Assembly: GCA_023053685.1 (NCBI GenBank) | Contig: JALIGW010000040.1 | Coordinates: forward strand, 1,089,501-1,153,500 | Direction of reading: 5' to 3' | DNA length: 64,000 nucleotides | DNA from: Diadophis punctatus similis | Taxonomy: Eukaryota > Chordata > Lepidosauria > Squamata > Dipsadidae | Shown: piece by piece, positions 44,854-56,393 of the stretch | Position numbering within the stretch: position 1 is the first letter of the stretch | Layout: each line of letters opens with the position of its first letter | Notes under the pieces: model-generated | Told to the model about the DNA's origin: nothing | Seen by the model: only the letters and a program-made list of their open reading frames with translations | The model's database searches: none | Translations under genes and position numbers: made by a program

Positions 44854-46367
44854 CGACAGGCCTGTGCCTCACCAAGAGTTGGCAAATGATACAAAAGACC
44901 ACTCTCTTCCTCCTCGGTTGCACGAGGAATCTTGGGAGTACCACTGTTTGGAGAGTGCTTCTCCCTTTACCGATCATCTCTAAGAAAAGGTTGAGTCAAA
45001 CTGCCAGTACTTGAATTTGGACTCAAAAGGGAAATTTAATTTTGGCAAAAGAAGCTGTGAAACAAAGACTGTGAAGGGCAGGGGCGGTTCTGAAAAAAAA
45101 TGCAGAACTTCCCAGCCGTGAAAAGGCATCTATTTGCATAGGGCTGCAGTACAGATCCGAGGCTACTCATGCAAGCACCTGTTTGCTACAGAGTTGGCAA
45201 CCTTCTTCACACACTCTTCTGTATTGTTTGTGAGAACACACTCTGTAGTTTGTCTTGAAAGCTGAGATGCCTCGAACTATGTTTTTTTTTTCCCCCTCCC
45301 TAATTCACTCCTAGGAAATCTTTCCTGATTCGTCATCATTTATGAGCTTCATTTTCCAGAAATGGAAGAAGCCGAGCATTGTCTCCATGGCAAGTGAAGA
45401 AACTCCATTTTGACTAGGATGGTAAATTCCCCTTTTAAGTTTTTGCCAGGAGTGAGAATTGAGATGGAGCTTCCAGATCACTGATTGCTCTGGCTCTTTT
45501 CCTCCACATATGGCATCAACCCTGAAAGTTTTTCTCACTGGTAGTCAGTTACACTGTAGAACAACAGGCTCCTTTGCCTGTGAAAAACACTGTGTCGTCT
45601 TGCAAAAAAACAAAACAAAAAAAAACCCCACCACCTTTGCACAAGTGGAAAATGAGGAGGAAGAGGGTCGAAAGACAAATGTAGACAAATTGATTCCAAT
45701 ACTGCCCAGTAGGTCAGTGCCTCTTCCTCTCCTATTGCACCCCCCTCTTTATTTGTTGTTAATCCCATGCACATGGTGTGCTTCCCAATGAAAATGTTGG
45801 TTATCCCATGTCAGACCTATTTTTAAAAAACCCTTTTTTAACCTAGAGCAAATACAGGCCTCTCCACTGAACAGCTCATTTGGTGGAAATCACAAGTTGC
45901 CAAGCAATGTGAACCAGCTCCCTTCTTCTAAGATGATGGAAAATGCTTCCTAGTTTCATTAGGGGGTATGTGATTTACTCTCGCTCATTTTTCTTTTTCC
46001 CTCCTATTATTACATGCTTTATTCATTTCCATGCTCCCTGTTTCACACTTGGCAAACATCCTTTCCCCCCTCTAAAGAAAAAAACAAACTCTAATTAACT
46101 ATCCTTTCCTTCCCCCTCCCTCCCATGCCTTCCTCTTAGTGCTATCACTGATGAATTGCAAGGGGCAAACCATTCTAAGTGCTTACACTGTGATGAAAGG
46201 GGCCCTCATTTTAAAATTGTGGAAGTACAGGGTTTTGGTGTGTTTTTTTTAGGTTTAGGATGGCCAGTTGGTGGCCCAGGAGCCAGATATCCCCCTGATG
46301 AACAATCATGTGGTCCTCTGGAAGTTAGTCGACCAAAGGTGAATGGTTTACGACATTCTGTTCTTTT

Positions 46368-46373
46368 AATAAA
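46368..46373 (+). terminator. alternative polyadenylation signal AATAAA
   Basis: Canonical hexamer in cttttaataaagtc, followed within 30 bases by a G/T-rich segment. It would give a 3' UTR of about 1.5 kb. Confidence 0.35.
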
Positions 46374-46554
46374 GTCTTTGGAAGTAAGGGAGGAAAAGTT
46401 GATAAGGTTATGTGGGCCCCAAAATGTTATAAATGGAAATGTGGCCCTGAGGACACTTGAGTTTGGCCAGGCTTGTCTCTGGTGAAGAATCATTTTTCAA
46501 GTTCTCCTGTTTCCTGTTTACATTGCTGCACTACTGATTTTTTGGAGGATGAAG

Positions 46555-46560
46555 AATAAA
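46555..46560 (+). terminator. candidate polyadenylation signal AATAAA
   Basis: Canonical hexamer about 1.7 kb after the stop codon, followed by a tgtg-containing stretch. An alternative hexamer lies at 46368-46373. Which is used cannot be told from sequence. Confidence 0.4.
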
Positions 46561-46702
46561 TATGCTGCTCAGCCTGTGGGGGCACTTCACCCCTTTGAAC
46601 TGGAATCATGGCTGTCCTTGTCTTCTTTTCCTTCTTTCCAGCAGTAGAGGTGGAATTCCTGAATTTGATGGTTCTCTGAAAATGAACAAGCTTGTCCTAG
46701 GC

Positions 46703-47346
46703 CAGTGATGGCGAACCAATGGCACGCGTGCCACAGGTGGCATGCGGAGCCATATCTGAGGGCACGTGAGGCGTTGCCCTATGCCAGCTGATTTTCAGCC
46801 TTCTTTTCAGCCGTTTTTGCTGTCCCCAGGCTTCAGGAAAGCCTCCTGAAGCCTGGGGACGGCAAAAAAGGGCCAAACAGGCCAACTGGAAGTTCACTTG
46901 TGTGCGTCACCCCCAGCCTCCTTTTCGCTGTCAGAGGTCTTCAGGAAAGCCTTCCCGGCTGCAGAAGAAATGGGCCGAGGTGTGCGAGGTCTGGTTGCAA
47001 CTATCTAAAGGTAAATAGTAGGGCAGCACCACTTTCATTTCGTTTCTGAACTTCCGATTGGCACATTGGGCCATTTTTCAACATCCCCAGGCTTCAGGAG
47101 GTTTTCCTGAACCCTGGGGAGGGCAAAAAACAGCCCAACGGGCCTACCGGAAGTCCGGAGGCTTCAGTAAGGCCTGTGCGCATGCACGGGGGCAGCGCGG
47201 GGGTTGTGCACATGTGCGGGGGCAGCGCGGGGGTTGTGCACGTGTGGGGGGGAGGGCATTGCATTATGGGTGTGGGCACGTGCACGCACACTATTGCGCG
47301 GATGCACCCTTTTGGCACCCGAGCCAAAAAAGCTTCGCCATCTCTG
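46703..47346. mobile_element. hAT-like MITE, GTGATGGCGAACC family, 644-bp variant
   Basis: Perfect 8-bp duplication tcctaggc (46695-46702 and 47347-47354). Ends cagtgatggcgaaccaatgg and gcttcgccatctctg. The interior has a duplicated GC-rich block (gggggcagcgcgggggttgt twice, period 30, from 47181) and two copies of the tccccaggcttcaggaa segment. Confidence 0.87.
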
Positions 47347-47354
47347 TCCTAGGC

Positions 47355-47705
47355 AAAGGAAGGTTCTTGGGTGTTCTACTTCCAGCACACCAAAGGTTGG
47401 AATGGGGTCTAAGTTGCCATGGGGATGTGTTCAGGAGGAAGATTTGCTTCCTCACCAAGCACAGAGGAATTCCTTCATAGTACTGGAGAAACGAGGACTT
47501 TTTGGGGCCTGGACATAAAAATCTCCGGCCAGAACAAATGCCTCTTCAAAGCTCAAGGTCTTTGATCTCTAGAGCCCACGTGGAAAGCTGCAGCCTTAAA
47601 TTATTCTTGAGAAAAAGGAGTCATATATGATGCTAGAAGCCTGTTTGAGTGGTTTCTTTTCCTTTATTGTACTGAAATGTACTTCCTTTTAGGTCAGTGT
47701 GGATA
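47355..47705. other. intergenic, no feature recognised
   Basis: Nothing supported. Confidence 0.4.
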
Positions 47706-47938
47706 AGAGCCAGTTTGGTGTGGTGGTTAAGAGGCTGGCTTAGAAACCAGGAGACTCTTGAGTTCTGGTCCCACCTTAGGCATGATAGCTGGCTGGGTGA
47801 CCAATCAGTTACTCTCAGCCCAATACACGTCATAATATTGTGGAGAAAAAAGGAGGAGGAAGGAGCATTAGGTATGTTCATTGCCTTGCGTTATTTATAA
47901 AGTAATAAAGGTGAGATAAACATCTAATAAATAATCAT
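47706..47938 (+). mobile_element. tRNA-derived SINE
   Basis: gtgtggtggttaagaggct (A box) and gagttctggtcccacc (B box), body with ggctgggtgaccaatcagtt, tail aggtgagataaacatctaat. Same family as 3788-4022, better preserved. Confidence 0.8.
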
Positions 47939-48524
47939 ATTAGCTCTCGGTGCCCATTGGCTGAAAATCAAGACATTCCCAACGTTCCTATTGCTTCCAA
48001 AAGCTGGGTGTCTTTCATAACAAGAAGCAGGTGTGCAGGTTCTGTAGCACATTATAGTGATGTTCCAAATGTAACCGATGAAGAAAGTGGAACAAGCCCC
48101 TGCCCTGGTGGGTCAAGACTGGTGGGCAGGAAGGTTCTGAAGCACGTTTGGGGGCTCTAAGAAGAACACATTACTTGGAGGCTGGACAATTTATATTCAT
48201 CAGCAGTAGGCTTTGGTTATGAATACAGATGGGTTTGAACTTCATGTACAAATAAAATTAACAGAGGTTTTACACAGGGAGTTGACATATGCAATCTTAA
48301 AAAAAAAAACCTAAGCAGGTCTAGTTGGTACCCAGGTGGCAAACCACAATTCCAGGATGACTGACTGGACTAGATGAGGCAGTGGGAGGACATCTTTAAA
48401 TTCCATTCCACCCCTTTAGATGTGTTCATAAAGTCACAGGAACTGAGCTTGACTCAGTGGGATCTTCAGTTTTATTGTATGCGAGTAGGGAATAGCCCCT
48501 ATGTGAATGGATGCGGGGAGATGA
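47939..48524. other. intergenic, no feature recognised
   Basis: Nothing supported. Confidence 0.4.
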
Positions 48525-48532
48525 CTCCAGAT

Positions 48533-48887
48533 CAGGGGTGTCAAACTCGATTTCATTGAGGGCCGCATCAGGGTTATGTTTGACCTGGGGGCCAGGGGGG
48601 GCCTGGCCAGCTTGACGTGACTCGTGTTGGGGTCACCTGGGGGGCCCAGGCACTCTGCCAGCAAAAACGGGCTCCCAAGCTCCGTTTTCAGCTGCGATGG
48701 CCTCCTGCAATCCTCTGCCAGCGAAAACAGAACTTGGGAGGGCTGCGTGTGGTCCTCCCGAGCTCCATTGTCACTGGCAGAGGCACCAGGGTCCGATTCT
48801 TCGCTGTTTGCAGGGCAACCCCTTGAGCCAGATCTAAGCACCCCATGGGTCAGATCTGGCCCCCGGGCCTTGAGTTTCACACCCCTG
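48533..48887. mobile_element. hAT-like MITE, CAGGGGTGTCA family
   Basis: Ends caggggtgtcaaactcgatt and ttgagtttcacacccctg, with a 7/8 duplication (ctccagat at 48525-48532, ctctagat at 48888-48895). Confidence 0.83.
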
Positions 48888-48895
48888 CTCTAGAT

Positions 48896-50671
48896 GATCT
48901 ACTGAGTGCAAGGGTGTTGGTATAGGGCTCAAGATGGCAGCCACAACCAACTAAAGGGTCACAGCCAATGTAAAAATGACGAGGCTCCAGTCACATAATT
49001 GAGTCCACCATCTTGACTTCTTGGACACCTCCATTGATATCCTGAATAAATATAACTGGGTCTTTCATCATGTCCTGTTGGTGAGTTTTTTCCAGTCTCA
49101 ACTGAAATTTCCAACTCTTAGTTTGTGCGTTTATGCAAATGTTGTACATTATTTTTTTTAAAGTCATTGGTCTTGGGAAAGGTAAGGAGATGAAAGAAAG
49201 TTCTGTATCCTTTTCAGTATTCCAAGTTCTGTAATAGATATACTATATTTCTCATCCATAAGTATATAGCTATTATAACTTCTCCGTTCTTCTAACAAAA
49301 TAAGTTCAAAAACAACAAGTCCAGCAAATAAGCAGATGCTGGCCCTAAACCTATTCCTGGCTAGCTACATCATGTAGTATCTTGTAAATAGGAGTAATGT
49401 TGAACTTGAGGAACGGCATTCAACAGCAAATGGATTCAGGCATCACACAAGTCTATGGTTTCCCCCCCCCCCCCATATTACCTGAATTCACTTAGGTAAT
49501 GCTATGCCATAGTTTTCAAAGAAGAGCAATGGAGTCGCACAACATTCTAAGCCAATATCAAATCATTCATGACTTATATAATGTGTGAGTTCAGTTAGGA
49601 AAGAAGTAATATTTAACCATTTAAACCCAGTTTCACAATACATGCCATAAACGACACAGCAATATCCAAAGTGTAATCTTCATAGCTCTGACTGCAATCC
49701 AAACACACATTGCTTTTCTTCCTTGTACACTTGAATATTGTTAACCACTTGCTATGCATTCAGAGCCTATGTTGACCTTGAGAATTGCTCTGCATGGTTA
49801 TGCATTATGATTTCCCAATTAAAGATTCAAAGGTTATAACTTTCTTGTATGAGGAAGCTTGAAACACGACAGAGAGGCCATCCTTAGCCGGAAATCATAT
49901 TTCATCATTTCCTTGCATTTATGCTTTCTAATGTTTGAAGTGTATGTGTATCTGTGATCATACATACATTTAAACTTTGGTTACAATCCTGTTTTAAATT
50001 GATACCTGGTTTCTATCTTTTTTTGTTTGTTTGCTGGAAACCAGCCATTTAATGTGCCTCTGTTTTACTTTTTTATTATTCCTACTTACTAAGCCTACTT
50101 AGGATTCAAATATTGCTAACTTAAATATGTAATATGAATTTGCTTCTCTAATGCTTTTGATTTCTGATATTCCTTTTTTAAAAATCCATTAAGAAAACAA
50201 AAGGTGGAATAGCTCCACAGGGCCAATGTGTCACATAAGAACATTCCATACGGTTAAAAAATGTTTTGACTTTGGTTCTTCTCTGAATCTGCTCTCGTAT
50301 TTAAAAAGTTAGACTTTTGTTATTTTATTGCTGTCGTAGATCAATAATCATGAAAACAAAACAGCAAACATGCATATGCATTTTTAAAAGCTATTCCATC
50401 CAAAGTATGTTTTATTGTTTATTGACCAGCAGTTTTCAGATGAAACATAATAATGTAATATTTGGTTCTAGCAATAATCAGTATGCTGCATGTACCTGCT
50501 AGGAAGTGGATTGTGATCAACTCTGTGTTGACTTGCAAGATAATCTCCAGAGTAGAGATTTTAGCTTGGAAAAAAATAGTGAAACATACTTGGAATCAGA
50601 CTTGGCTCCAATGGTATTTGTGACCAATTGACCAAAATGTGTCCAACTCCTCTATGAAAAAAATATTAAAA
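48896..50671. other. intergenic, 1.8 kb without recognised features
   Basis: AT-rich; one C11 run near 49461. No ORF of interest and no repeat I can name. Confidence 0.45.
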
Positions 50672-50673
50672 TA

Positions 50674-51018
50674 CAAGTAGTCCTTGAGGTACAACTATTC
50701 ATTTAGTGACCATTCAAAGTTACGACACTGAAAAAACTGACTTATGACCATTTTTCTCACAACCGTTACCGCATCACATGATCAAAATTTGGATGCTTGG
50801 CAACTGATTCATATTTATGAATGTCCTGGGGTCATGTGATCACCTTTTGCAATCTTCTGACAATCTGCAGAAGCCAGATTTACTTAACAATCATGTTACT
50901 AACAACAATTGTGATTTACTTAACAACTGTAGCAAGAAAAGTCGTAAAATGGGAAAAATTGAGTTAAATGTTTCACTTAATAACAGAAATGTTGGGCTCA
51001 ATTGTGAAGGACTACCTG
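50674..51018 (+). mobile_element. TA-flanked MITE, CAGGTAGTCC family
   Basis: Ends caagtagtccttgaggtaca and gtgaaggactacctg, TA on both sides. Confidence 0.75.
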
Positions 51019-51395
51019 TATTAATTAACCTCCTAACGGAGTAAACAGAAAATGTCATAAAAAGATGACACCGAAGCTTATTGGAACAGAGTGAAAAGAA
51101 TAATGTGTCACTGCCCTAGAAGTGTGTGAAATGACGCTAATCAGAAGAAGCACAAAGGGGTGGGATTATGAAGTGAAAGAGGCTATGGGTGGGAAAAAAG
51201 TGTATAAAAGAATGATAGCTGCAAAAAAATGAGAAAAAGAGACTACATGATATGTATAGAGATAAAAATAATTGTAAATAATATAGATAGGTATTTTGAC
51301 TGAAAATATGAAAAAAATGCAGAGCAATTTTTATGCAAATTAGAAGTGGGTGAAAAGGATTAAATGAGAAGCTGCCAGCAAAACAATTAGAATTA

Positions 51396-51646
51396 CAGTG
51401 GTACCTTGGTATTCATCCTTAATTGGTTCTGGGAGGCGTGATGAGTACCAAAAATGATGCATACAAAATAATTTCCCCGCACAAGGAATAATGTAGTGAA
51501 TCACATGGCAGCCAATACCAACAAGTTCTAGCTTGTGCATTGAGTACCTAACAAACGATGACTACTGGGACAAAATTTTTGTGTCAAAATGCATTGAGTG
51601 CCAAATTTGATGAGGTTCAAAGCAGTTGAGTACCAAGATACCACTG
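51396..51646. mobile_element. TA-flanked MITE, CAGTGGTACC family, inside the decayed LINE
   Basis: Ends cagtggtaccttggtattca and gagtaccaagataccactg with TA on both sides; opposite orientation to 10988-11234. Confidence 0.75.
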
Positions 51647-51737
51647 TAAACGTATAAGGATAAAAGTATTTGAGATGAAACTGAAGTAAGGGAATGCTGG
51701 AAGGAGATTTGTAAAGGAACAATGGTGTGTTTAGAAG

Positions 51738-52010
51738 TTAGAATTCTTTATTGGCCAAGTGTGATTGGATACACAAGGAATTTGTCTCCGGTGCATAAGC
51801 TTTCAGTGTACATACAACAATAGTGATAGATCATTATCATAGTCATTGTAAAAACACATTCATCAAAAAAAATTAGATACAACACTTAGTAATAGTCATG
51901 GATATTAAATAAGAAATCAACATAAATCATACTAGGTTACTAAGTAAACAATATAAATCGTAAGATACAAGCAACAAAGTTATAGTCATAACTTTAAAGT
52001 TTATTGCTAG
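51738..52010 (-). mobile_element. LINE 3' end of the (ATTCT)n-tail family, minus orientation
   Basis: agaattctttattggccaag, then tgtgattggatacacaagga and tttgtctccggtgcataagc are the complement of the end at 30076. Confidence 0.75.
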
Positions 52011-52797
52011 AAATGTTGGTTTCCAAGAAAGAAGATAACTGATGTGAAAATGTTAAAAACTAAGATTGCAGGGGTATAACTAGAGTAATAGGAAATTAAG
52101 AAGGTAGTTTGCTTATGAAGTGTCTATGTTAGTAGTTTAAGATGTGTGTGAAAACTGTACTGGTGCTTGAGAGCTAGAAGAAAGTTGTACCTTATTCAAA
52201 GTAGCAAGAAAAAATGCAAAAACTACCAGATTAGTTTATTATGTGTACCTGGGAAAATGTTTGGTAGAATTTTGATGGTAAAGCTATGAGAACAGACAAC
52301 AAGCAAAGTTTGGGAACTGCCAGGCAAGAAAAGTGAGACCATTTTTTCCCTCTTTAGGTCATGAAGAACTATATGAATATAAGAAAGTTTATTGTGCATT
52401 TGTTGATTTAGTAGAAGTGTATGATTAAGTGAATAGATTTGAATGATGGATGTTTTGCATGAGTATGAAGTTGAAGGTTAATTGATGAATGCATTAAGAG
52501 TGGAACTAAGTGGGTAAGAATAAATGAAATGGTTACTGAACAGTTTAACGTTGAAAAAGGATTCCCTTAGTTACTTAATATATTGATAGAGAAACACATA
52601 AAGAATGCTTATGATGATGTTAGAAGACTATTAGTTGAAGATGTACACACGCACATATACTTTGTATTCTTGGCTGAGGTCTCAAATTATATGCAAGGAA
52701 TGTTAGATTATACAATAAAATAAAGAGCATGAAAATTAATGCATCGAAGACCAAGGTAGTTGAGCTCAATAAGAATAATGGAGTCAATTGTTTAAAG

Positions 52798-52915
52798 CAG
52801 AGGTCCCCAAACTTGGCAACTTTAAGACTTGTGGACTTCAACTCCCAGAATTCTCCAGCCAGCATAGGGAGTTGAAGTCCACAAGTCTTAAAGTTGCCAA
52901 GTTTGAAGACCTCTG
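52798..52915. mobile_element. hairpin hAT-like MITE
   Basis: Ends cagaggtccccaaacttggc and gccaagtttgaagacctctg, with a perfect 8-bp duplication gtttaaag (52790-52797 and 52916-52923). Confidence 0.85.
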
Positions 52916-53045
52916 GTTTAAAGTTATATGGAAATGACAAAAAATACCGGTAAGTAAATAGATGAATTTGTGTACATCGGGTGGGAAGATAGTAAGTAGA
53001 CTGTGTTGTGTTGTGTTTGTGAAAGAAGAGAAAATAACTACAGTA

Positions 53046-53435
53046 CAGGTAGTCCTCGACTTACAACAGTTCATTTAGTAAACGTTCGAAGTGACAACGG
53101 CACCGAAAAAGTGACTTATGACCGTTTTTCAGAGTTATGACCTTTGCAGCAGCCCCATGATCACGTGATCAAAATTCAGATGCTTGGCAACCGTTTCATA
53201 CTTACGACTACTGCAGTGTCCTGGAGTCATGTGATTACCTTTTTCAACCTGACAAAGTCAATGGGGAAACCAGGTTCAGTTAACAACTATGTTACTAATT
53301 TAACAACCGCAGTGATTCACTTAACCACTGAGGCAAGACAAGTCGTAAAATAGGTCAAAACTCACTTAAAACAAATTTCTCACTTAGTAACATAAATGTT
53401 GGGCTCAATTGTGGTCATAATTTGCAGACTACCTG
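53046..53435 (+). mobile_element. TA-flanked MITE, CAGGTAGTCC family, near full length
   Basis: Ends caggtagtcctcgacttaca and gcagactacctg, TA on both sides, 390 bp. The best copy for deriving a consensus. Confidence 0.8.
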
Positions 53436-53459
53436 TATATAAGAGTATGTAGGTCCACT

Positions 53460-53733
53460 CAGGGGTGGGTTCCATTTACCTTCCCTACCGGTTTGCATTG
53501 CGACGGAAGTGCACGTTTTGTGCGTGCATCATGCAAAACACCCGGAAATGACCCTCTGCGTATGTGCAGAACCCTTTGCGCATGTGCAGAGGGGTTTTTT
53601 TGCAAGCCGCGGCGACCGGAGGACCGGTTCGGGAGTGTGGACCATCGGTCATCGCTGCCGGTTCAGCGAACGGTGGTAAATTTCCACTACCGGTTCTAAA
53701 GAACCGGTCCAAACCGGCAGCAACCCATCACTG
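53460..53733. mobile_element. hAT-like MITE, GGTGGGTT/ACCGGTT family
   Basis: Perfect 8-bp duplication ggtccact (53452-53459 and 53734-53741). Ends caggggtgggttccatttac and cagcaacccatcactg; accggttc units and two gcgcatgtgcagag-type motifs inside. Confidence 0.87.
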
Positions 53734-54003
53734 GGTCCACTTATATGGAAATGAGAATTGGAGGAACTGAAAAGTACTTGAATGTAAATGGGGTATTTAA
53801 AGGTGCTAAAGAAAGAAGAATGAATACAAAGTGAAGAATCCACAAGAATATACAGATTTATATACATATAAGGAGAATGAATTGAAAAACAAATATGTGA
53901 AGGAAGAGCAAATGGGTAAGAAGTCGGGAAGAGCAAGAGCTACAAAACAAGCATGGTTGAGATGCAGTTGATCAAGGAGCAAAAGTCAATATATAAAATG
54001 GTG

Positions 54004-54763
54004 CAGGTAGTCCTTGATTTACAACCATTTATTTAGTGACCATTCAAAGTTACAACAGCATTGAAAAAGTGACCAATGGCTGTTTTGTTAAGGTATTCAT
54101 GAACTGGGAGAGCCATGTTAACAAGGTCAGACAATGAATTAGGCATAGCAACTAAGTCAGCCAATGGGAGCTAAACACCTCTGAGTCTGTGCAGAGAATT
54201 GAAACTGGAAGCTTAAGCTTAAGGCTGGGCGTGGCTTAGTCCACTCTGCTCTCTTGAACACTCTCTGCTTGTCTGCTCTGCTGAAATGAAACTAACTCCT
54301 GCTTGTGTTTACTTGTAACTACATTGAAGAAGAACTCTGCTAATGGTATTGTAAATTCATCTGTTACTATGTTTATAAAGAAGTTAATGAATCCGGATGA
54401 ATAGTTATCTGTGTGTGCTTCTGGTTTTGATTTTTGCAACAAACTTTAATATGTTTTTCACACAACTGTTGCAGCATTCCTGTGGTCACGGAATCAAAGT
54501 TCAGATGCTTGGCAACTGGCTCGTATTTATGACGGTTGCTGTGTCCCAAGGTCACGTGATCACCTTTTGCAACCTTCTGACAAGCAAAGGCAACGGGGAA
54601 GCCAGATTCACTTAACAACCAGGTTACTAACTTAATAACTGCAGTGATTCACTTAACAACTGTGGCCAGAAAGGTCGTAAAATGGGGCAAAACTCACTTA
54701 ACAACTGTCTTGCTTAGTAATGGAAATTTTGGTCAATTGTAGTCATAAGTCAAGGACTACCTG
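54004..54763 (+). mobile_element. TA-flanked MITE, CAGGTAGTCC family, interrupted
   Basis: Ends caggtagtccttgatttaca and caaggactacctg. About 365 bp of unrelated sequence (54087-54451) splits the gtttttcacac stretch that is continuous in other copies. Confidence 0.78.
54087..54451. mobile_element. insertion inside the MITE, possible solo LTR
   Basis: Flanked by the repeat tgtttt (54081-54086 and 54452-54457), which is single in the uninterrupted relatives. The insert begins gttaaggtattcatgaactg and ends caacaaactttaata. The size and a tg..ca-like internal border suggest a solo LTR, but the ends do not give a clean TG..CA pair. Confidence 0.5.
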
Positions 54764-54765
54764 TA

Positions 54766-55489
54766 CATAAATGTGTAAGCAAGGATTTTTTTTCCTAGGA
54801 CTAAAAGCTGTGGAGAAGTCTAATGTGCATAGGAAAAGTAGTTTTAGCTATGTTTTCTTTTCTTAACTCATGCTTTAAGTCCTTCTTTACTCCTTTTCTA
54901 TATTTTGCATAATATGGCTTTGTCTGGAAGGGAATACCATGATAGTTGGGTATGTATGAATTGTAAAACTGTTGTAAAACTGCAAACGCTCAGCTTTAGG
55001 TCTAGTAAAAGGTAAAATCGCATTCATTTGTCTGCCTGAAAAATCTTTACAAAGCAAAAACAGCTTTGCGCAAAGACATCTCTTAATCAAGTAGTGTGAA
55101 AGGACATGACTCATTGTTTCCACCTCTCCTGCTCCACACTTAATAAAAACTAACTATCTGAATACTTACTCATGAAGTTTAAAAGCAACTCACTTAGAAA
55201 GGCAGTATGTAAATATATTAATATATGAGTCAAATTAAATCCTTTCAGCAGCATCCATGCTTAATCCTTTTCCCACATTAGCCAGTTTGGAGTAGGGTGG
55301 GGGGGTTGCATAATCCATGAACTAACCAAATAGCTTAGGCTCGTAACAACAACACAGTAAGCTACTCCCAAACTAATCAAGGTTAAAACTAATCCGGGCT
55401 TGTTATACTGTGCAACCTGTAGGTCTTTTACTGGCTTGCCAGGTCAACTGTTTTGTGAACACTAGATTATTTATTTTTAGCTGTTTAGG
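54766..55489. other. intergenic, no feature recognised
   Basis: Nothing supported. Confidence 0.4.
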
Positions 55490-55497
55490 TGACAGAT

Positions 55498-55832
55498 CAG
55501 AGGTGGGTTCCTCCCGGTTCGGACCGGTTCGCCCGAATCGGTAGCACACCGCTGGTGACGTCACATTGACATCACGGAACCGGTTCGGTCGGTGCCGTTC
55601 TGTGGGCACCGTCATCTTTTTTTAATTACTTTTTGGGAATTTTTTTTTGCGTTTTTTTTCTTCTGCACATTTGCAGAAGCCAAGTTTCCGGCACTGTGCA
55701 TGCGTTGCCATCTTGTTTTGGGCTTTTTGAGGGGGATTTTTTTTATTTTTTGCCATTGCACAACCACAAGGCGTGGCCATGCAGCGCGGGAGGAAGTGAA
55801 CTGGCAGCAAGGTAAGTTAGAACCCACCCCTG
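55498..55832. mobile_element. hAT-like MITE, GGTGGGTT/ACCGGTT family
   Basis: Perfect 8-bp duplication tgacagat (55490-55497 and 55833-55840). Ends cagaggtgggttcctcccgg and gttagaacccacccctg; closely parallel to 19566-19913. Confidence 0.88.
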
Positions 55833-56049
55833 TGACAGATCTACCCAAAGCCAGTGCAGAGATAGAAAAATACTTGAGGAATCTCAAATTATGTTTACAC
55901 AATGCATTGAATGCAAACATTTTGTTTTGAGTTTTATGACACTCTTAAGTCCAGGAAATTAGGTTAAGTAAATCCATGGAACATTTAAGGATGGGCCTGT
56001 AAACCCCAAACAATCCCTTTCACACTGTCTGGTCTCTGAAGTTTAGCCT

Positions 56050-56393
56050 TCTAGATAAATCGAACCTGAGACCTTTGGTACTTTTAAAGCTACAGGTAAA
56101 GGATTCCTCTGTCCAATCGTTTCTCATTCTAGGGGGCTCACCTCCGTTCCTTGGGAGCCATCACAGTCCAAAGACATTTCCATGGTCGTGTAGCCAGCAT
56201 GACTGTATGTGAGGTGCATGGAATGCTGTTACCTTCCCACCGAAGTGGTACCTGTTTATCTACTCACATTTGCAGGCTTTCAAACTGCTAGGTGGGCAGG
56301 AGTGCAGCGCTCGGGTCTCGAACCCAGGCTGTTAGCTTTCCAGCTGACAAGCTCAGCATCTTCAATCACTGACCCATTGCGCCCCCTTGGGGC
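56050..56393 (-). mobile_element. tRNA-derived SINE, minus orientation
   Basis: On the minus strand it starts gggcgcaatgggtcagtgat (A-box region) with gggttcgagacc (B box), then a body with a segment complementary to gctgttaccttcccaccgaa and an end near the complement of gtaaaggattcc. It resembles the Sauria-type SINE; the family call is tentative. Confidence 0.65.

Larger units (their letters stand above)
44854..46585 (+). other. KIAA0319L: probable KIAA0319L 3' UTR
   Basis: No long ORF and no young repeat is visible in about 1.7 kb after the stop codon, which suits a 3' UTR. Two AATAAA hexamers, at 46368-46373 and 46555-46560, could set the end. The end is inference; a hAT-like MITE starts at 46703, so the transcript probably stops before it. 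Confidence 0.6.
51040..53980 (+). pseudogene. decayed non-LTR LINE reverse transcriptase with nested insertions
   Basis: Conceptual fragments in + orientation resemble reverse transcriptase motifs: WDYEVKEAMGGKKVYKRM near 51160, NYQISLLCVPGKMFGRILM near 52225, KVYCAFVDLVEVYD near 52382 and MKINASKTKVVELN near 52733. Stops and frameshifts occur throughout. Insertions at 51396-51646, 51738-52010, 52798-52915, 53046-53435 and 53460-53733 split it. The clade cannot be fixed by eye. Confidence 0.6.

Noticed and set aside
46156..46493. 109-codon + frame and 95-codon - frame after KIAA0319L
   Set aside because: No domain or codon-use signal; they lie in the probable 3' UTR.
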